From G965207125 sp965207125 (GTDB lineage: Bacteria > Pseudomonadota > Alphaproteobacteria > Puniceispirillales > UBA1172), in assembly GCA_965207125.1 (NCBI GenBank), contig OZ242263.1, positions 1,240,001-1,304,000 on the forward strand: a DNA stretch of 64,000 nucleotides, read 5' to 3'. How positions within the stretch are numbered: the stretch's first letter is position 1; each line of letters begins with the position of its first letter. The translations under genes were made by a program, and so were the position numbers. The notes under the pieces are model-generated. The model saw only the letters and a list, made by a program, of their open reading frames with translations. It did no database searches and was not told the DNA's origin. Positions 52,208 to 60,527 of the stretch are shown piece after piece.

Positions 52208-54890
52208 CGTCTAGTAGTGCGCGCAAGGTGTAAAGTGCGTCAAGCGCGTCTTTTGGAGTCAAATGATCAGGATTAACGGTTTTGAGATGCTCCTCAATTT
52301 TACTCGTTTTAGAGATTGTTTCGGACGGCTGTGCTTGAGCGACAGAATCAAATAATGGCATCGAGGCCACGGTATTCTGGATCTCACCTTTGCGACTGAT
52401 GGTCTGAAGGATCGTTTCAGCACGCTGAAGCACCGATGCTGGAACTCCAGCCAGCCGTGCAACATGGATTCCGTAAGATTTATCAGCCGCGCCGATGCCA
52501 ACTTCATGGAGAAAAACTATATCGCCTTTCCATTCGCGCACCCGCATCTGATGACAGCTCAGCGCCTCAAGGCGTGTCTCGAGGGCGGCAATTTCATGAT
52601 AATGTGTAGCGAACAGCACACGGCATCCCAAGGTATCGAGATGCTCGACCACCGCCCATGCAAGTGACAAACCGTCATAAGTCGCGGTACCACGCCCAAT
52701 TTCATCGAGAATAATGAGCGATTTTCCTCGTGCACGGTTAAGAATTGCCGCCGTCTCGACCATTTCGACCATAAAAGTCGAGCGCCCGGTGGCAAGATCA
52801 TCAGACGCGCCGACGCGGCAGAAAACTTTATCGACTAGCCCGATTTGTGCCGTTCGGGCGGGGACATAAAATCCAGCTTGCGCCATGATGGCGATTAACG
52901 CGTTTTGGCGCAAGAAAGTCGATTTTCCCGCCATGTTCGGGCCGGTCAAAAGCCAGATTTTATCATCATCGCCAAGGGAGCAATCATTAGCAACAAACGG
53001 GTTGCCATCGGTGATCATCTGCTCGACTACTGGATGCCTACCGGCTTCGATAACAAGATTTTGCCCATCAGTGATCTGAGGTCTGCAATAACGCCATCGC
53101 TCGGTGAGCCCCGCCATCGTCACCGCGACGTCGAGTTGGGCGGCTACATCAGCAAGAACCATAATCTGATCCCGCGCCTCAACAACTGCGTCAGTGAATT
53201 TATCAAACCAAGCATGCTCAAGGGCAATTGCATTATTGGCGGCTTGGCTCATTTCTTTTTCAAGGTCTGAAAGCTCCACAGTGGTAAAACGCACAGTCTG
53301 AGCAGTGGTTTGTCGGTGGATAAAGCCATGCTCACCCGCCATCAGGTTATCAGCGTGATTAGATCTAACTTCGATATGATACCCAAGGACGTTATTATGC
53401 TTGATTTTAAGTGATGAGATTCCTGTTGCTTGACAGTATTTTTGCTGGACGGTGGCGATCAGGCGTTTTGATTCATCGCGCAAAGTAAACATTTCATCGA
53501 GGTCGGCATCGATGCCGTTTCTGATAAAACCTCCGTCCCGCGCAAGCAAAGGCAAAGTGTCGGTAAGCGCATCGATGATCATCGCCGCGACTTCAAGAGC
53601 GGCTTCGGGAACATCCGCCATTTGAGAAAATTGCTCGCTTGCCAAAACCGTGTTCTCACGTGAAGCAACAGCTTTAGCCATGGCGGTAGCGGCCTCGATT
53701 CCGGCGGCGACTGAGGCGAGATCACGAGGGCCGCCATGCTTAAGTCCGATTCGAGTCAAAGCTCTTTCTATATCGGGCATGTTTTTAGCAGACTCGCGGA
53801 TGACGTCAGCAAGTTTGGGATCACCAAGCATGGCCTCAACCAGATCGAGCCGTCCGATAATCGCGTCTTTATCAGTCAGAGGCGCAGAAAGCCGTGCCGC
53901 CATAAGCCTCGCGCCGGCGGCGGTCATGGTTTTATCGATCGTGGCGAGCAATGACCCTTTGCGCTGCCCGCTCTGGGTGCGGGTGAGTTCAAGAGACTTT
54001 CTAGTCGCTGGATCTATATCCATCACTTTATTGCGGCTGAATGATTTAACCGGTTTCAGATGCAGCGCACGTCCTTTTTGGGTGATATCAAGATAGGTGA
54101 GCAGAGCACCAAGAGCCGCAAGCTGAACCCGATTTAGCTCCGCAATTCCATCAAGCGTGGCGACTCGATAAATCGCCTCAAGCCGCCGCTTTGCGCTACG
54201 GCTATCAAAATCCTGCACCGGCCTTCGGCTGATACATTCCACAGCGATTCCAAAATTTTCGGGGGTTTCAGTAGCCTCATCACTAACAATCACTTCAGCG
54301 GGGTTAAGGCGCGCGAGTGATGATGCCAGATCAGCACCACTGGTGGTTTCGGTCATGACTTCACCCGTGCTGAGATCAACCCAAGCCAGTGCGGCTTCAT
54401 TGCTCACCGAGAAAATCGCCGCAAGATAATTATTTTCGCGTGGCGGTAAAAACGCGTCCTCAACCAGTGTACCGGGGGTTACCACCCGCACGACTTCTCG
54501 TCGCAAAGGCCCTTTTCGTCCGTGTTTTTTTGCTTCTTCGGGGCTTTCCGATTGCTCACAAATGGCTACCTTAAAACCCTGCCTGATCAGTTTAGTAAGA
54601 TAAGCATCTGCGGCATGATGTGGGACGCCGCACATCGGTACGTCATCCTCGCCAGCACGTCCGCGTTTAGTGAGGGTGATATTGATTGCGGCCGCAGCGA
54701 TTTCAGCATCTTCGAAAAACATTTCATAAAAATCACCCATGCGGAAAAACAGTAGACAATCAGGATGCTCCTCCTTGACGGCGAGAAACTGCCTTAACAT
54801 CGGGGTCAGATTAGGCGCAGTGCTTTTAACCGGCACTTTCGGGCTTGGCGGTGTCGCCTCAGCGTCAATATCAGGGTTTTGTTCGTTCAT
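52197..54890 (-). CDS. mutS: DNA mismatch repair protein MutS
   Basis: MutS of 897 residues. The mismatch-contact motif GDFYEMF is near the N-terminus. The ATPase domain has Walker A TGPNMAGKSTFLRQ and Walker B LIILDEIGRGTATYDG, with the signature in SDDLATGRSTFMVEM. A C-terminal segment of about 100 residues likely mediates tetramerisation. The ATG at 54890 is preferred; upstream codons run into a terminator-like hairpin. Confidence 0.97.
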   Translation of the reverse strand: MNEQNPDIDAEATPPSPKVPVKSTAPNLTPMLRQFLAVKEEHPDCLLFFRMGDFYEMFFEDAEIAAAAINITLTKRGRAGEDDVPMCGVPHHAADAYLTKLIRQGFKVAICEQSESPEEAKKHGRKGPLRREVVRVVTPGTLVEDAFLPPRENNYLAAIFSVSNEAALAWVDLSTGEVMTETTSGADLASSLARLNPAEVIVSDEATETPENFGIAVECISRRPVQDFDSRSAKRRLEAIYRVATLDGIAELNRVQLAALGALLTYLDITQKGRALHLKPVKSFSRNKVMDIDPATRKSLELTRTQSGQRKGSLLATIDKTMTAAGARLMAARLSAPLTDKDAIIGRLDLVEAMLGDPKLADVIRESAKNMPDIERALTRIGLKHGGPRDLASVAAGIEAATAMAKAVASRENTVLASEQFSQMADVPEAALEVAAMIIDALTDTLPLLARDGGFIRNGIDADLDEMFTLRDESKRLIATVQQKYCQATGISSLKIKHNNVLGYHIEVRSNHADNLMAGEHGFIHRQTTAQTVRFTTVELSDLEKEMSQAANNAIALEHAWFDKFTDAVVEARDQIMVLADVAAQLDVAVTMAGLTERWRYCRPQITDGQNLVIEAGRHPVVEQMITDGNPFVANDCSLGDDDKIWLLTGPNMAGKSTFLRQNALIAIMAQAGFYVPARTAQIGLVDKVFCRVGASDDLATGRSTFMVEMVETAAILNRARGKSLIILDEIGRGTATYDGLSLAWAVVEHLDTLGCRVLFATHYHEIAALETRLEALSCHQMRVREWKGDIVFLHEVGIGAADKSYGIHVARLAGVPASVLQRAETILQTISRKGEIQNTVASMPLFDSVAQAQPSETISKTSKIEEHLKTVNPDHLTPKDALDALYTLRALLDDDS

Positions 54891-54899
54891 CTCGACCAC

Positions 54900-54926
54900 A
54901 AAAAAGCAACTCTTGCATAGAGTTGC
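54900..54926 (-). terminator. Intrinsic-terminator-like hairpin just before mutS
   Basis: On the minus strand, GCAACTCT (54919-54926), loop ATGCA and AGAGTTGC (54906-54913) form a perfect 8-bp stem, followed at once by TTTTTT (54900-54905). This ends only 9 bp before the mutS start. A minus-strand promoter-like pair (TTGGTA, 17 bp, TATGCT) lies just upstream. It may stop antisense readthrough, attenuate mutS, or act as a 5'-end stabilising hairpin. A second, weaker hairpin with TTTT is at 54961-54979. Confidence 0.55.
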
Positions 54927-55015
54927 CAGAGATAGCATATCCTAACAGAAGTTTAATACCAAAACCGATTTTACATCGGCCCCAATCTCGTGGAGACAAA
55001 TTAAAGGATAGAATA

Positions 55016-56305
55016 ATGACAGATAATGACGATGACACTTTTGCACAAGAGGCCTTAGATTTTCATGCACGTGGTAGAGCCGGTAAGCTTGAAATCGCCG
55101 CCACCAAGAGTCTTTCAGGACAACGTGATTTATCGCTAGCTTATTCCCCAGGAGTCGCAGCGCCCTGTCTTGCGATTGAAGAAAATCCAGAAAAAGCTTA
55201 TGATTACACCGCCAAAGGCAATAGCGTCGCAGTGGTCACTAATGGGACGGCGGTTTTGGGTCTTGGCAATATTGGCGCACTAGCATCGAAGCCAGTGATG
55301 GAAGGTAAAGCGGTTCTTTTCAAACGTTTTGCTGATATTGACGGATTTGATATCGAGGTCAATACCACAGACACAGCACGATTTATCGACACGGTTGAAT
55401 CTATTGCGTGTGGATTTGGTGGGATCAATCTTGAGGATATCAAAGCACCTGAATGTTTTGTCATCGAAAAAGAATTGAAGGAAAGGCTAGATATTCCAGT
55501 TTTGCATGATGACCAGCATGGTACGGCAATCATCGCGGCGGCGGGTTTGCTGAATGCGATTGATCTGACGGGAAAAAAGATAGATGAGATCACAATTGTG
55601 GTGAGTGGCGCAGGGGCGGCCGCCATCGCATGCATCGAGTTGATGAAAGCCCTAGGCGTTGCTGAAGATCGGGTGATTTTGACCGACAGCGGAGGCGTTG
55701 TTTATACCGGACGCGAAAAAAGGATGAACGAATGGAAAGTGCGCCATGCGGTCAAAACACAGATGAGAAGTTTGGATGAAGCGATCAGAGGTGCTGATAT
55801 GTTCTTGGGCCTTTCAGTTGGTGGGATTTTAACCGCACCGATGATGGCAACGATGGCGCCGAATCCGATAGTTTTCGCTATGTCCAATCCACATCCTGAG
55901 ATCATGCCGGACCTTGCGCGCGAAATTAATCCTGAGGTAATTATCGCGACCGGTCGTTCCGACTTTCCCAATCAGATTAACAACGTTCTGGTATTTCCTT
56001 ATATTTTTCGCGGGGCCTTGGACGTGCGGGCATGCAGAATCAGCGAGAATATGAAAATTGCCGCCGCAAAATCGATCGCAGCGCTCGCGCGCAAACCGAT
56101 TTCCGATAACCTGATTGAGGGGTATAATAATACGGATTTACACTATGGCCGCGATTACATCATCCCAACCCCATTTGATCCGAGGTTAGTTTCTGAGGTT
56201 TCATCGGCAGTAGCGGCCGCCGCTATGGCTGATGGTGTAGCAGGTAAAGCGATTAGTGATATGGAAAGTTATCGTCGTCATCTCGGTGAAAAAATCGCCC
56301 AGTAA
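55016..56305 (+). CDS. Malic enzyme (short form, no PTA domain)
   Basis: NAD(P)-dependent malic enzyme of 429 residues, decarboxylating malate to pyruvate. It has SLAYSPGVAAPCLAI, NGTAVLGLGNIGALASKPVMEGKA (shown in parts), DDQHGTAI and the nucleotide site VVSGAGAAAIACIELM. Most alphaproteobacterial MaeB proteins are near 760 residues, with a C-terminal phosphotransacetylase-like domain; here the frame ends cleanly at 56305, followed by a convergent gene, so that domain is absent. The ATG at 55016 has AAAGGAT upstream. Confidence 0.93.
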   Translation: MTDNDDDTFAQEALDFHARGRAGKLEIAATKSLSGQRDLSLAYSPGVAAPCLAIEENPEKAYDYTAKGNSVAVVTNGTAVLGLGNIGALASKPVMEGKAVLFKRFADIDGFDIEVNTTDTARFIDTVESIACGFGGINLEDIKAPECFVIEKELKERLDIPVLHDDQHGTAIIAAAGLLNAIDLTGKKIDEITIVVSGAGAAAIACIELMKALGVAEDRVILTDSGGVVYTGREKRMNEWKVRHAVKTQMRSLDEAIRGADMFLGLSVGGILTAPMMATMAPNPIVFAMSNPHPEIMPDLAREINPEVIIATGRSDFPNQINNVLVFPYIFRGALDVRACRISENMKIAAAKSIAALARKPISDNLIEGYNNTDLHYGRDYIIPTPFDPRLVSEVSSAVAAAAMADGVAGKAISDMESYRRHLGEKIAQ

Positions 56306-56327
56306 TGACACCACTTTAGATAGCTGA

Positions 56328-57323
56328 TCATGCAAAAAATCCTTGTGGCATAGCACTGCGCATACGCACGATCAGATCACTTTGTGGTCTTGCTCCTAAA
56401 TGGCTAATGGTTTCGCTGGCCGCTATGGTGCCAAGTCGAGTCGCTAGTTCAAGACTCGCCCCACGGCTCCGCGCGTAAAGATATCCAGCGGCGTAAAGAT
56501 CACCAGCGCCCGTGGTATCGACAACCGATACATCATGATCAGCATTTATATGAATGATTTCGCCGTTAGCCATCGCGGTTGATCCTCCTGAACCTTGAGT
56601 GACCACAGCTTCCTCGACCATCGTACCAATCTGCAACAATGCCACGTCTTGCGATGTTTGCGTCAGTGAGGCGACTTCATCTATATTGCCGATCACTATA
56701 TCGACATGGTTTGTGATGAAATCATAAAACACATCACGATGCCGATCGACGCACAATGGATCAGACAGGGACAAAGCGATTCTGGTATCGGAATCGGTAG
56801 CAATCTTAGCAATCCGATCATAGCATTCGCGCCCCATCGGCGCGTCGATAAGGTATCCTTCTATAAAGACGATATCGGCGCCTGCAACCACCGCCTGATT
56901 GATATCATCAGGGAGCAAGGTGATCGAGGCAGCAAGGCAGGTGCTCATGGTGCGTTGTCCATCTGGAGTCACTAAGATACAAGAGCGCGCAGTGACCATA
57001 TCGAGATTGAAAGCGGCATGAAAGGTAACGCCCGCCGCCTGAATATCATGACTAAAAATGCCGGCAAGCGTATCATTTCCTACCTTACCAATGAAGGCAG
57101 ATTCTCCACCAAGAGCGGCGATTCCAACCGCAGTGTTAGCAGCAGAACCCCCTGAACTCTCGATAGCAGGTCCCATCGCATCATATAATTTTATGGCAGT
57201 ATTAAAATCAATCAGATTCATCGTGCCTTTTGTTAGGCCGCACGCTTCGATGAAACTGTCATCGGTCTGTGCGATAATATCGACAATCGCGTTGCCGATG
57301 GTAACAATAGACGTCTTACTCAT
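56328..57323 (-). CDS. PfkB family carbohydrate/adenosine kinase
   Basis: Ribokinase-fold kinase of 331 residues. The N-terminal GG motif is SSGGSAANTAVGIAALGG, and the C-terminal signature with the catalytic Asp is VVDTTGAGDLYAAGYLYARS. Annotated relatives in Alphaproteobacteria are usually called adenosine kinase, but the substrate cannot be read from sequence alone. Convergent with the malic enzyme gene (22-bp gap) and divergent from the lipoprotein gene. Confidence 0.88.
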   Translation of the reverse strand: MSKTSIVTIGNAIVDIIAQTDDSFIEACGLTKGTMNLIDFNTAIKLYDAMGPAIESSGGSAANTAVGIAALGGESAFIGKVGNDTLAGIFSHDIQAAGVTFHAAFNLDMVTARSCILVTPDGQRTMSTCLAASITLLPDDINQAVVAGADIVFIEGYLIDAPMGRECYDRIAKIATDSDTRIALSLSDPLCVDRHRDVFYDFITNHVDIVIGNIDEVASLTQTSQDVALLQIGTMVEEAVVTQGSGGSTAMANGEIIHINADHDVSVVDTTGAGDLYAAGYLYARSRGASLELATRLGTIAASETISHLGARPQSDLIVRMRSAMPQGFFA

Positions 57324-57380
57324 GAGATCAAATCTCGCCTCGGTATTGAATTATAACCCCCGCCACTATAATCTTATACA

Positions 57381-57845
57381 ATGGCTTGTCGTCAATGTGT
57401 TTTCGGTATCGCGATCTTTTTGCTCACCTCAGGTTGCGCAATCGATCAGACGTTACGCTCGATAAATACGCGCCCCGCACCTGATTTTCCTCAGGTTTTG
57501 GCAGCGCCAGTCGCATCATCGAGTTTGAAAGCGGCCCCCACATTGGCAGCAAGAGGTAGCAATTTGGCCCCGCCAATCTCTCCGGCGCGAACAATTGGTT
57601 GGACAGTGGACAAATTAACCGAGGCTTTTGGCGCACCGGATTATATTCGCCGCGAAGGACTTGGGACCGTCTATCAATATCGATTAGATTATTGCATTAT
57701 TGATTTTACACTTTATCCACGACAACAACAGAACATGGTAATCGCGTGGCACAGCCGCCCCCTCAAAACGGGTGACATTGTGGAATCGACAGTTTGTTAT
57801 CGAGATTTAGCGCGACGTAGCCCGGTGGCTGACAGTCAATCTTAG
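57381..57845 (+). CDS. Small putative lipoprotein with SmpA/BamE-like motif
   Basis: Predicted exported protein of 154 residues. A short signal sequence ends LLTSGC, a plausible though imperfect lipobox. A Pro/Ala-rich linker follows, then a compact domain with LTEAFGAPDYIRREGLGTVYQY and LDYCIIDFTLYP, a pattern seen in outer-membrane SmpA/OmlA-like lipoproteins. Function unknown. The 3' end overlaps the convergent nth by 4 bp. Confidence 0.7.
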   Translation: MACRQCVFGIAIFLLTSGCAIDQTLRSINTRPAPDFPQVLAAPVASSSLKAAPTLAARGSNLAPPISPARTIGWTVDKLTEAFGAPDYIRREGLGTVYQYRLDYCIIDFTLYPRQQQNMVIAWHSRPLKTGDIVESTVCYRDLARRSPVADSQS

Positions 57846-58498
57846 GACAGTATTTTGTCAGGATAGTGACAAAGATCAGCGATGATGCATTCACCACAAC
57901 GTGGTTTGCGTGCGACGCAACAATATCGCCCGTGTAGAATTAACCAGTGATGTGCTTGCTTTTTGGCATTGATGGGAACGCGGTTTTCAAGGTGTTTTTC
58001 GACCTCTAAGGGCGTTTTACCCGGTGCCATGCTCGTACGATTGCCGACCCGAAAAATATGCGTGTCAACGGCTATAGTCGGATGTCCAAAAGCTTCATTA
58101 AGAACGACGTTAGCGGTTTTGCGCCCAACTCCCGGCAATTTTTCGAGGGCCGCCCGATCGTCAGGCACTTGTCCGCCATGCTCATCGAGCAGAATCTGTG
58201 AGAGCGCAATAACGTTTTTGGCTTTAGAATTAAAAAGCCCAATGGTTTTAATGAAGTTTTTCAAATTTTCCTCACCGAGAGCCACCATGTCTTCTGGGGT
58301 TTTAATGCGAGCAAACAATTTTTCAGTGGCTTTATTGACGCCAACGTCAGTTGCTTGGGCCGACAGCACAACCGCCACCAGCAAAGTGTAAGGGCTGTCA
58401 TAAACAAGTTCAGTGGCGGCTTGCGGCATTATTTTGGCAAAACGCTCAAAGGCCGTGATAATCTCTTTTTCTGTCATCTGAGGGGGTGATTTAGCCAT
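57842..58498 (-). CDS. nth: Endonuclease III
   Basis: DNA glycosylase/AP lyase of 218 residues for oxidised pyrimidines. It has the helix-hairpin-helix with catalytic Lys (LPGVGRKTANVVLNEAFG), catalytic Asp in AVDTHIFRV, and the [4Fe-4S] loop C-x6-C-x2-C-x5-C at the C-terminus (CVARKPRCGECIIADLC). The ATG at 58498 gives MAKSPPQMTEKE and overlaps dapB by 8 bp; an open frame extends much further upstream but is antigenic to no known Nth sequence and overlaps dapB fully. Confidence 0.96.
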   Translation of the reverse strand: MAKSPPQMTEKEIITAFERFAKIMPQAATELVYDSPYTLLVAVVLSAQATDVGVNKATEKLFARIKTPEDMVALGEENLKNFIKTIGLFNSKAKNVIALSQILLDEHGGQVPDDRAALEKLPGVGRKTANVVLNEAFGHPTIAVDTHIFRVGNRTSMAPGKTPLEVEKHLENRVPINAKKQAHHWLILHGRYCCVARKPRCGECIIADLCHYPDKILS

Positions 58499-59327
58499 GA
58501 TTGTCACCCGCTTGATGAACATCTGATATGACATCATCCATCTCATACAGCCCAGGTGGTGCGATCGCCGCCCATTTGGCGGCGCGCAATGCGCCACGGG
58601 CAAAAATGATTCGGTCTGTCGCACGATGGGTAAGTTCGATTTGCTCGTTCTCACCATAAAAAATCACCCGATGCTCACCAACCACATTACCGCCCCGCGA
58701 GACGGAAAAACCAATATCTCCCTTTTTTCTCTTGCCGCTTCGGTCGTGGGCCACCTCTTGATCAAAAGTAATCCCACGCCCCTTTGCAACGGCCTCAGCA
58801 AGTCTCAAAGCGGTTCCCGATGGCGCGTCAATTTTATTTCGATGATGCGTTTCAGCAATTTCGATATCCCAGTCATCACGCAGATTTTTCGCAGCTTGCG
58901 TAACAAGTCGCGCTAGCATAGTAACCCCAACCGAAGTATTCGGGCAGCGAACAACCGCGATTTTTTCTGCCGCCTCGCGCAAAGTTTTTTCATGTGTCTG
59001 GTCAAGTCCGGTGGTACAGACGACAATCGCCGCACCATGAACAGCAGCAAGTTTCGCGTGATCAGCCGCCGCTTTGGGTGTAGTGACATCAATAACAACC
59101 TGGGGTTTTGATGCGAACATCCCCTCAGCATCATCGGTAACAATAACGCCTTGTACCTCGCCGCCGATCAGAGTCCCGATGTCCGTGCCGAGATAAGGTG
59201 ATGAAGAGCTGGAAATCGCAGAAACAACGCGGCATGACGCATCATCAACGATAGCCCGCAAAATCATGCCGCCCATGCGTCCGGTGACACCGGCCAAAGC
59301 AATAAGAGTAGAGTCATCCACGGTCAT
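58491..59327 (-). CDS. dapB: 4-hydroxy-tetrahydrodipicolinate reductase
   Basis: DapB of 278 residues, in the lysine/diaminopimelate pathway. It has the N-terminal nucleotide site ALAGVTGRMGGMILRAI, the catalytic region ETHHRNKIDAPSGTALRLAE, and the C-terminal LTHRATDRIIFARGALRAAKW. It starts 3 bp after the dnaJ stop, in the dnaK-dnaJ-dapB-nth run. Confidence 0.97.
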   Translation of the reverse strand: MTVDDSTLIALAGVTGRMGGMILRAIVDDASCRVVSAISSSSSPYLGTDIGTLIGGEVQGVIVTDDAEGMFASKPQVVIDVTTPKAAADHAKLAAVHGAAIVVCTTGLDQTHEKTLREAAEKIAVVRCPNTSVGVTMLARLVTQAAKNLRDDWDIEIAETHHRNKIDAPSGTALRLAEAVAKGRGITFDQEVAHDRSGKRKKGDIGFSVSRGGNVVGEHRVIFYGENEQIELTHRATDRIIFARGALRAAKWAAIAPPGLYEMDDVISDVHQAGDNHG

Positions 59328-59330
59328 TAG

Positions 59331-60485
59331 TTAGACTTCACCGAACATTTTTTTGATCCGGTCGAAGAATGAAGCACTATCCGAACTCCGTTTCACTCCT
59401 GATTGATCGAGCGATCGCAACAAATCTTTTTGTTTTGCTGTCAGATTAACAGGCGTTTCTACTTGAATATCGACATACATATCACCTTTGCCACGCCCTT
59501 GCAGACTTGGCATGCCTTTTCCTTTGAGGCGCAAACGATGTCCTGATTGCGTGCCTTCATCTATCGTAACGCGCACCATTTTGCCGTCAAGATTAGGCAC
59601 ATCTATGGTGCCGCCCAAGGCCGCTTCGGTCATCGGCACCGGCATGGTGAGAAAAAGGTTATTGCCTTCGCGCCTGAACAGATCGTGATTCTTCACAGTG
59701 ATGAAAATATACAGATCACCCGTCGATGCGCCTCTGATTCCTGCCTCACCTTCACCGGATAAGCGGATTCTAGTTCCGGTATCAACGCCCTTAGGAATGT
59801 TTACATTGAGCGATTTATTTTTCTGAACACGTCCCTGTCCACCGCAAGTGCTGCAAGGCTTGCTGATAGTCTCGCCCTGCCCGTTGCATGTAGGACATAT
59901 TTTCTCGACAGTGAAAAACCCCTGCTGAGCGCGAACTTTTCCCGCGCCGCGGCAGGTAGAACAAGTAGCCGCCATTGAACCAGGCGAAGCGCCAGTGCCG
60001 TCACATGGCTCACAAGTCGACGGCACGGGGATCGTTATTTTTTCGCTCGCTCCATGAAACGCTTGTTCGAGAGTGACGGTTATATCATAGCGTAAATCAT
60101 TGCCTTTGCGGTTTTTTTTCTGACGCCCCCGCCCACGTCCTCCTCCCATAAAGTCAGAGAACATGTCATCGAAAATATCGCTAAAACCATCACCGCTACT
60201 AAAACCGCTAAAGCCACCCCCCCTGCCGTTGCCTCTGCCACCTCTATTGGTTTGTCCGTTATTAAAGGCCCCATGCCCAAATCGGTCATAAGCCGCACGT
60301 TTCTGAGCGTCTTTCAAAACGTCATAAGCTTCGGCTGTTTCACGGAATTTTTCCTCGGCGGACGTGTCGCCGGGGTTTTTATCGGGGTGGTGCTTCATCG
60401 CCATTTTGCGATAAGCTGACTTGATCGCGGCGGCGTCCGCGTCTTTCTTGACCCCGAGCACATCATAAAAGTCGCGTTTTGCCAT
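59331..60485 (-). CDS. dnaJ: Chaperone DnaJ
   Basis: Type I DnaJ of 384 residues: J domain with HPD (KHHPDKNPG), a Gly/Phe-rich linker, four CxxCxGxG zinc repeats (CEPCDGTGA, CSTCRGAGK, CPTCNGQGE, CSTCGGQGR) and substrate-binding C-terminal domains. Stimulates DnaK ATPase. The ATG at 60485 with GAGGG upstream is preferred over a TTG two codons before. Confidence 0.98.
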   Translation of the reverse strand: MAKRDFYDVLGVKKDADAAAIKSAYRKMAMKHHPDKNPGDTSAEEKFRETAEAYDVLKDAQKRAAYDRFGHGAFNNGQTNRGGRGNGRGGGFSGFSSGDGFSDIFDDMFSDFMGGGRGRGRQKKNRKGNDLRYDITVTLEQAFHGASEKITIPVPSTCEPCDGTGASPGSMAATCSTCRGAGKVRAQQGFFTVEKICPTCNGQGETISKPCSTCGGQGRVQKNKSLNVNIPKGVDTGTRIRLSGEGEAGIRGASTGDLYIFITVKNHDLFRREGNNLFLTMPVPMTEAALGGTIDVPNLDGKMVRVTIDEGTQSGHRLRLKGKGMPSLQGRGKGDMYVDIQVETPVNLTAKQKDLLRSLDQSGVKRSSDSASFFDRIKKMFGEV

Positions 60486-60527
60486 TATCAAGCCCTCATC
60501 CTAGTCATAGCACGAATAGCGGGCGTA

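Noticed and set aside
57842..58657. Longer N-terminus for endonuclease III (53 extra codons).
   Set aside because: The extension lies within dapB and is unlike any Nth; the ATG at 58498 gives the normal 218-residue protein.
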